From assembly GCA_003024985.2 (NCBI GenBank), contig PXIH01S0025484.1: a DNA stretch of 10,701 nt; one strand, written 5' to 3'. The DNA is from Euperipatoides rowelli (lineage: Eukaryota; Onychophora; Udeonychophora; Euonychophora; Peripatopsidae). The notes below the pieces were generated by a model. It had not been told where the DNA came from. It ran no database searches and saw only the letters and a program-made list of their open reading frames with translations. Both the position numbers and the translations under genes were made by a program. Positions 8,630 to 10,701 of this stretch are shown here, one piece after another (within the stretch, counting starts at the first letter, position 1; each line of letters opens with the position of its first letter).

Positions 8630-8647
8630 TTTTTTTTTTTTTTTTTT
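8630..8647 (-). repeat. Poly(T) run of 18 (poly(A) in gene sense)
   Basis: An uninterrupted 18-base T run lies 65 bases beyond the stop of the minus-strand gene at 8713. Read in the direction of that gene it is a poly(A) stretch after a short trailer. This would fit a retrocopied mRNA, but an unrelated A-run is also common in this AT-rich DNA. No AATAAA precedes it in the trailer. Confidence 0.6.
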
Positions 8648-8655
8648 GGAGTTAC

Positions 8656-8693
8656 TTCACTATTATAGTGAATGTTTTTACAAATTTCACTAT
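8656..8693. repeat. Perfect 17-base palindrome plus repeated TTCACTAT motif
   Basis: TTCACTAT T ATAGTGAA at 8656-8672 is a perfect palindrome with a one-base centre. TTCACTAT recurs in direct orientation at 8686-8693. Both lie between the poly(T) run and the stop of the 8713-10584 gene. The CACTA string at 8658 and 8688 is the classic terminal string of CACTA/EnSpm transposons, so this could be the end of an element carrying the gene. I see no TAGTG partner at the far side before the window ends. Confidence 0.5.
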
Positions 8694-8712
8694 TTCAAAA
8701 TTGAACACACCT

Positions 8713-10584
8713 CTAGTCAAAGGTAATTTCGTCATCAGATGAATGTTCTCCAGAATTTGATGTGGATGAACGGGTTGGTATATCTACTGGTAGGTTTTTG
8801 TAATAATTATGATAAATTGGTGGTATATATGGTAGGAGATCAATCATATCTTTTTTCTTTGTACCAGTGATATTCCTTCTTGATGAATAAAATGGATCCT
8901 GTTGGATGTGGCACAAGTTATTAGTAAGTTTACCTTGTCTCTTTTTAATTAAGTCAACCTGGTAAAATGTTATTTCATTGTTAAGTGTCTCTTTAAAATT
9001 AAATTGTAGGGGATGACCCCTTTCAAATCTTAGCCACCTGATGTTTAGCCAACTAAAGTCATAGCCACATGTGGGTTTTTTTCTATTTGTAATTGAACTT
9101 TCCAAATTTTCAGTACTTAAAAATTCATTATAATTCATTATAGAAACTTGAAAATGAGGTTCCTTGTGTTTTGCATTCCGTATTATATCAATCCATTGCT
9201 CTGGGCCATAAATTACTGTGTGGCGTCTGCTAGCATTTTCTATTATCCCAAATTCTCCATCATTGGGAAGATATGAATGTCCAGAAATCAAGAACTTGTG
9301 GTCTATAGTCTCAATAGCAATATCTGGATCTTGTACAAGCTTTAAAAGTGAAAGGCTTGTTTTTATGTTGCGATTCTATCAAGTGCAAGAATCAGAATAT
9401 ATAATAATGTGCTTTTGTGATGCTGCATTTGCTTTCAANTGCTTAACTAAACATGTTGCAATGTCTTGTGAACCTCTTCCACCTTGTGTTTCATCCCAGA
9501 CATACATAAANCCTGTTTTATTATTTATACAATGTATGCCAAGGTTATATACATAAAGATTCCGCTTGTAGTATGCAACCGAAGTAGTTAATTTCGGATA
9601 GGGCAAAGCTTTTTTGGAGATCAAAAGTCATTATGTATGCTTCATTTACTTTTTTTGAATCATTTTTAAGATTTTCTCTTTCCGAATCTGCCTTTTGTTG
9701 GTGCAAATCTTTTTGTTCCACCAGCTCTTGTTTAACACTTTCATTCTCTGCGGCCTTTATTTTAACATTTAAGTCATCACATGTCTTGCAAGTGTCTTTT
9801 TGTGGTGTTTTGAAAGGAAGGTTAAACTTGGTGTTAAAAATATTGTAGTAATATTTCAGTTTTTTTGGTTCAGTCATTTTATTTTCACATTTATCTTTGT
9901 ACAGTTCATACATCCTTCGTATAGTGAGCCCAGGATTTACGTATTTCCTATTAGGGTTTTTCTTCCGTGTATAATGACTTTGGTATGCTGGAAAACTCTG
10001 TATGTGAGCAACAATATCAGATTCATCGAGTTTTCTCGTACTAGTTGTACCACACTTATCTTTGGACTGCGACACATCACCTTTGGAAAGGCATCGATAC
10101 AATCTTCCATCACTTATTTGAAATGTAGTGAGAAAATATTTTTTACAAACAGCCTCTGTCTTATTGCTGGACTTTATAAAATACTTGAATGTAATCAGTT
10201 TGCCAGCAAGTGATCTATCTTTTGGACGTTTGCGGTTCACTTTTGTTTTTTGTACTAATGCATATAAGTATGAATTTTGCAAATTGAAGTCTTTCAAATT
10301 CCAAAATGAATCAAATACCTCCTTTCTTTTACTTTCAGCAAATAAAGTAAAACACTTTTTAGGACATCCACAATCCAAATTTACAAAACTTTTTTCTCGT
10401 ACACTTGTACCCTTTTTAGTAAAATATTCTTTGCTAATAACTTTCTTTGGTTAACTACCCAATCACCTTCATTCCGTGAACATTTTCTTGTCATAGATGG
10501 TCCAGGTTGAGGTTCCTTATCAATAATACAAACATCATTTTGTTCACCGCCATCATAACTTGTATCTGAAACATAGAATCCCAT
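8713..10584 (-). pseudogene. Transposon-like gene of the DUF7869-type family, broken by two frameshifts and two stops
   Basis: Reading from ATG 10584 down to TAG 8713 gives about 620 codons in three frames. I recognise the pattern as a widespread animal family of uncharacterised, multicopy proteins that I associate with DUF7869 (from memory). In order they show an acidic N-terminus, C-G-C-P-K-K-C at 10372-10352, and H-Y-T-R-K-K-N-P-N-R-K-Y. Next come C-K-T-C-D near 9790 and a K/E-rich probable coiled coil. The core follows: T-F-D-L-Q-K, Y-Y-K-R-N-L-Y-V-Y-N-L-G-I-H, M-Y-V-W-D-E, G-S-Q-D-I-A-T-C-L, S-D-S-C-T at 9396-9382 and G-H-S-Y-L-P-N-D at 9282-9259. The end is an acidic tail. Breaks: a one-base loss in an A-run near 10442-10448; one extra A in the six-base run at 9610-9615; and adjacent TGA TAG at 9381-9376, after which the frame continues as N-R-N-I-K and onward to the G-H-S-Y motif. 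Two N bases (9439, 9511) fall in the core. The conserved D residues hint at an RNase H-like nuclease (inference). The gene is intronless. Confidence 0.78.
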
Positions 10585-10701
10585 GACTATTAAAATGCAA
10601 TAACTACAACAAATTCTATAATAATAATAAATAAAAAAATAATTTATTGAAGAAAGCTAAAAATTTTATCTGAACACATAAAAATAATAATATACAGTAG
10701 A
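10585..10701. other. AT-rich sequence upstream of the minus-strand gene
   Basis: This short AT-rich stretch should hold the 5' flank of the 8713-10584 gene. In gene sense it ends ...TTTTAATAG|TC ATG, which resembles a splice acceptor just before the start codon, so an upstream leader exon is possible. No transposon terminus is visible before the window ends. Confidence 0.35.

Noticed and set aside
9376-9381. TGA/TAG pair as recoded stops (selenocysteine or programmed readthrough)
   Set aside because: Two frameshifts elsewhere in the same gene make decay or sequence error simpler, and no recoding element is evident.
9633-10454. Plus-strand ORFs of up to 137 residues
   Set aside because: They lie opposite the DUF7869-type gene. 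Their F/L/S-rich sequence is typical of the antisense of a K/E-rich coding region.
1-10701. CRISPR arrays, tRNA or rRNA genes, prokaryotic operons
   Set aside because: I saw no regularly spaced repeats, no recognisable tRNA or rRNA sequence, and no bacterial gene organisation.

Overview
The window reads as strongly AT-rich nuclear DNA from an animal, probably an invertebrate. The evidence is a T-box exon with spliceosomal borders, long non-coding stretches, microsatellites, and relics of animal-type transposable elements. There are no prokaryotic features: no operons, no ribosome binding sites and no long ORFs in tandem. I cannot fix the phylum. Two N bases and single-base slips in A-runs suggest a draft-quality assembly.

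Layout. At the left edge (1-34) is an exact copy of part of the T-box exon that follows. A clean exon of a T-box transcription factor lies at 142-296 (+), and everything to its right is best read as its downstream intron or flank. From 297 to about 4360 I see only AT-rich non-coding DNA with a few homopolymer and GT tracts. From about 4369 to 6791 lies a badly decayed non-LTR retrotransposon (LINE) of RTE-like type on the minus strand. Its endonuclease, linker, reverse transcriptase and C-terminal segments appear in the correct order but in shifting frames. Inside it, in the opposite orientation, is a relic of a hAT transposase C-terminus (5833-6073, +), possibly starting at a hAT-like CAGGG terminus at 5432. 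This gives a nested insertion.

At 7968 a GC-rich terminus typical of another hAT subgroup begins. From 8713 to 10584 (-) lies a transposon-like gene of the large animal family of uncharacterised proteins that I associate with DUF7869. It is almost full length and intronless, but is broken by two frameshifts and by a pair of adjacent in-frame stops.

How they fit together: the only gene likely to serve the host is the T-box gene. The rest is an accumulation of at least four mobile-element relics. I found no clear new biological system. The best leads are the exon duplication, the nested LINE/hAT structure, and the DUF7869-type gene, whose ends and mode of mobility are open.
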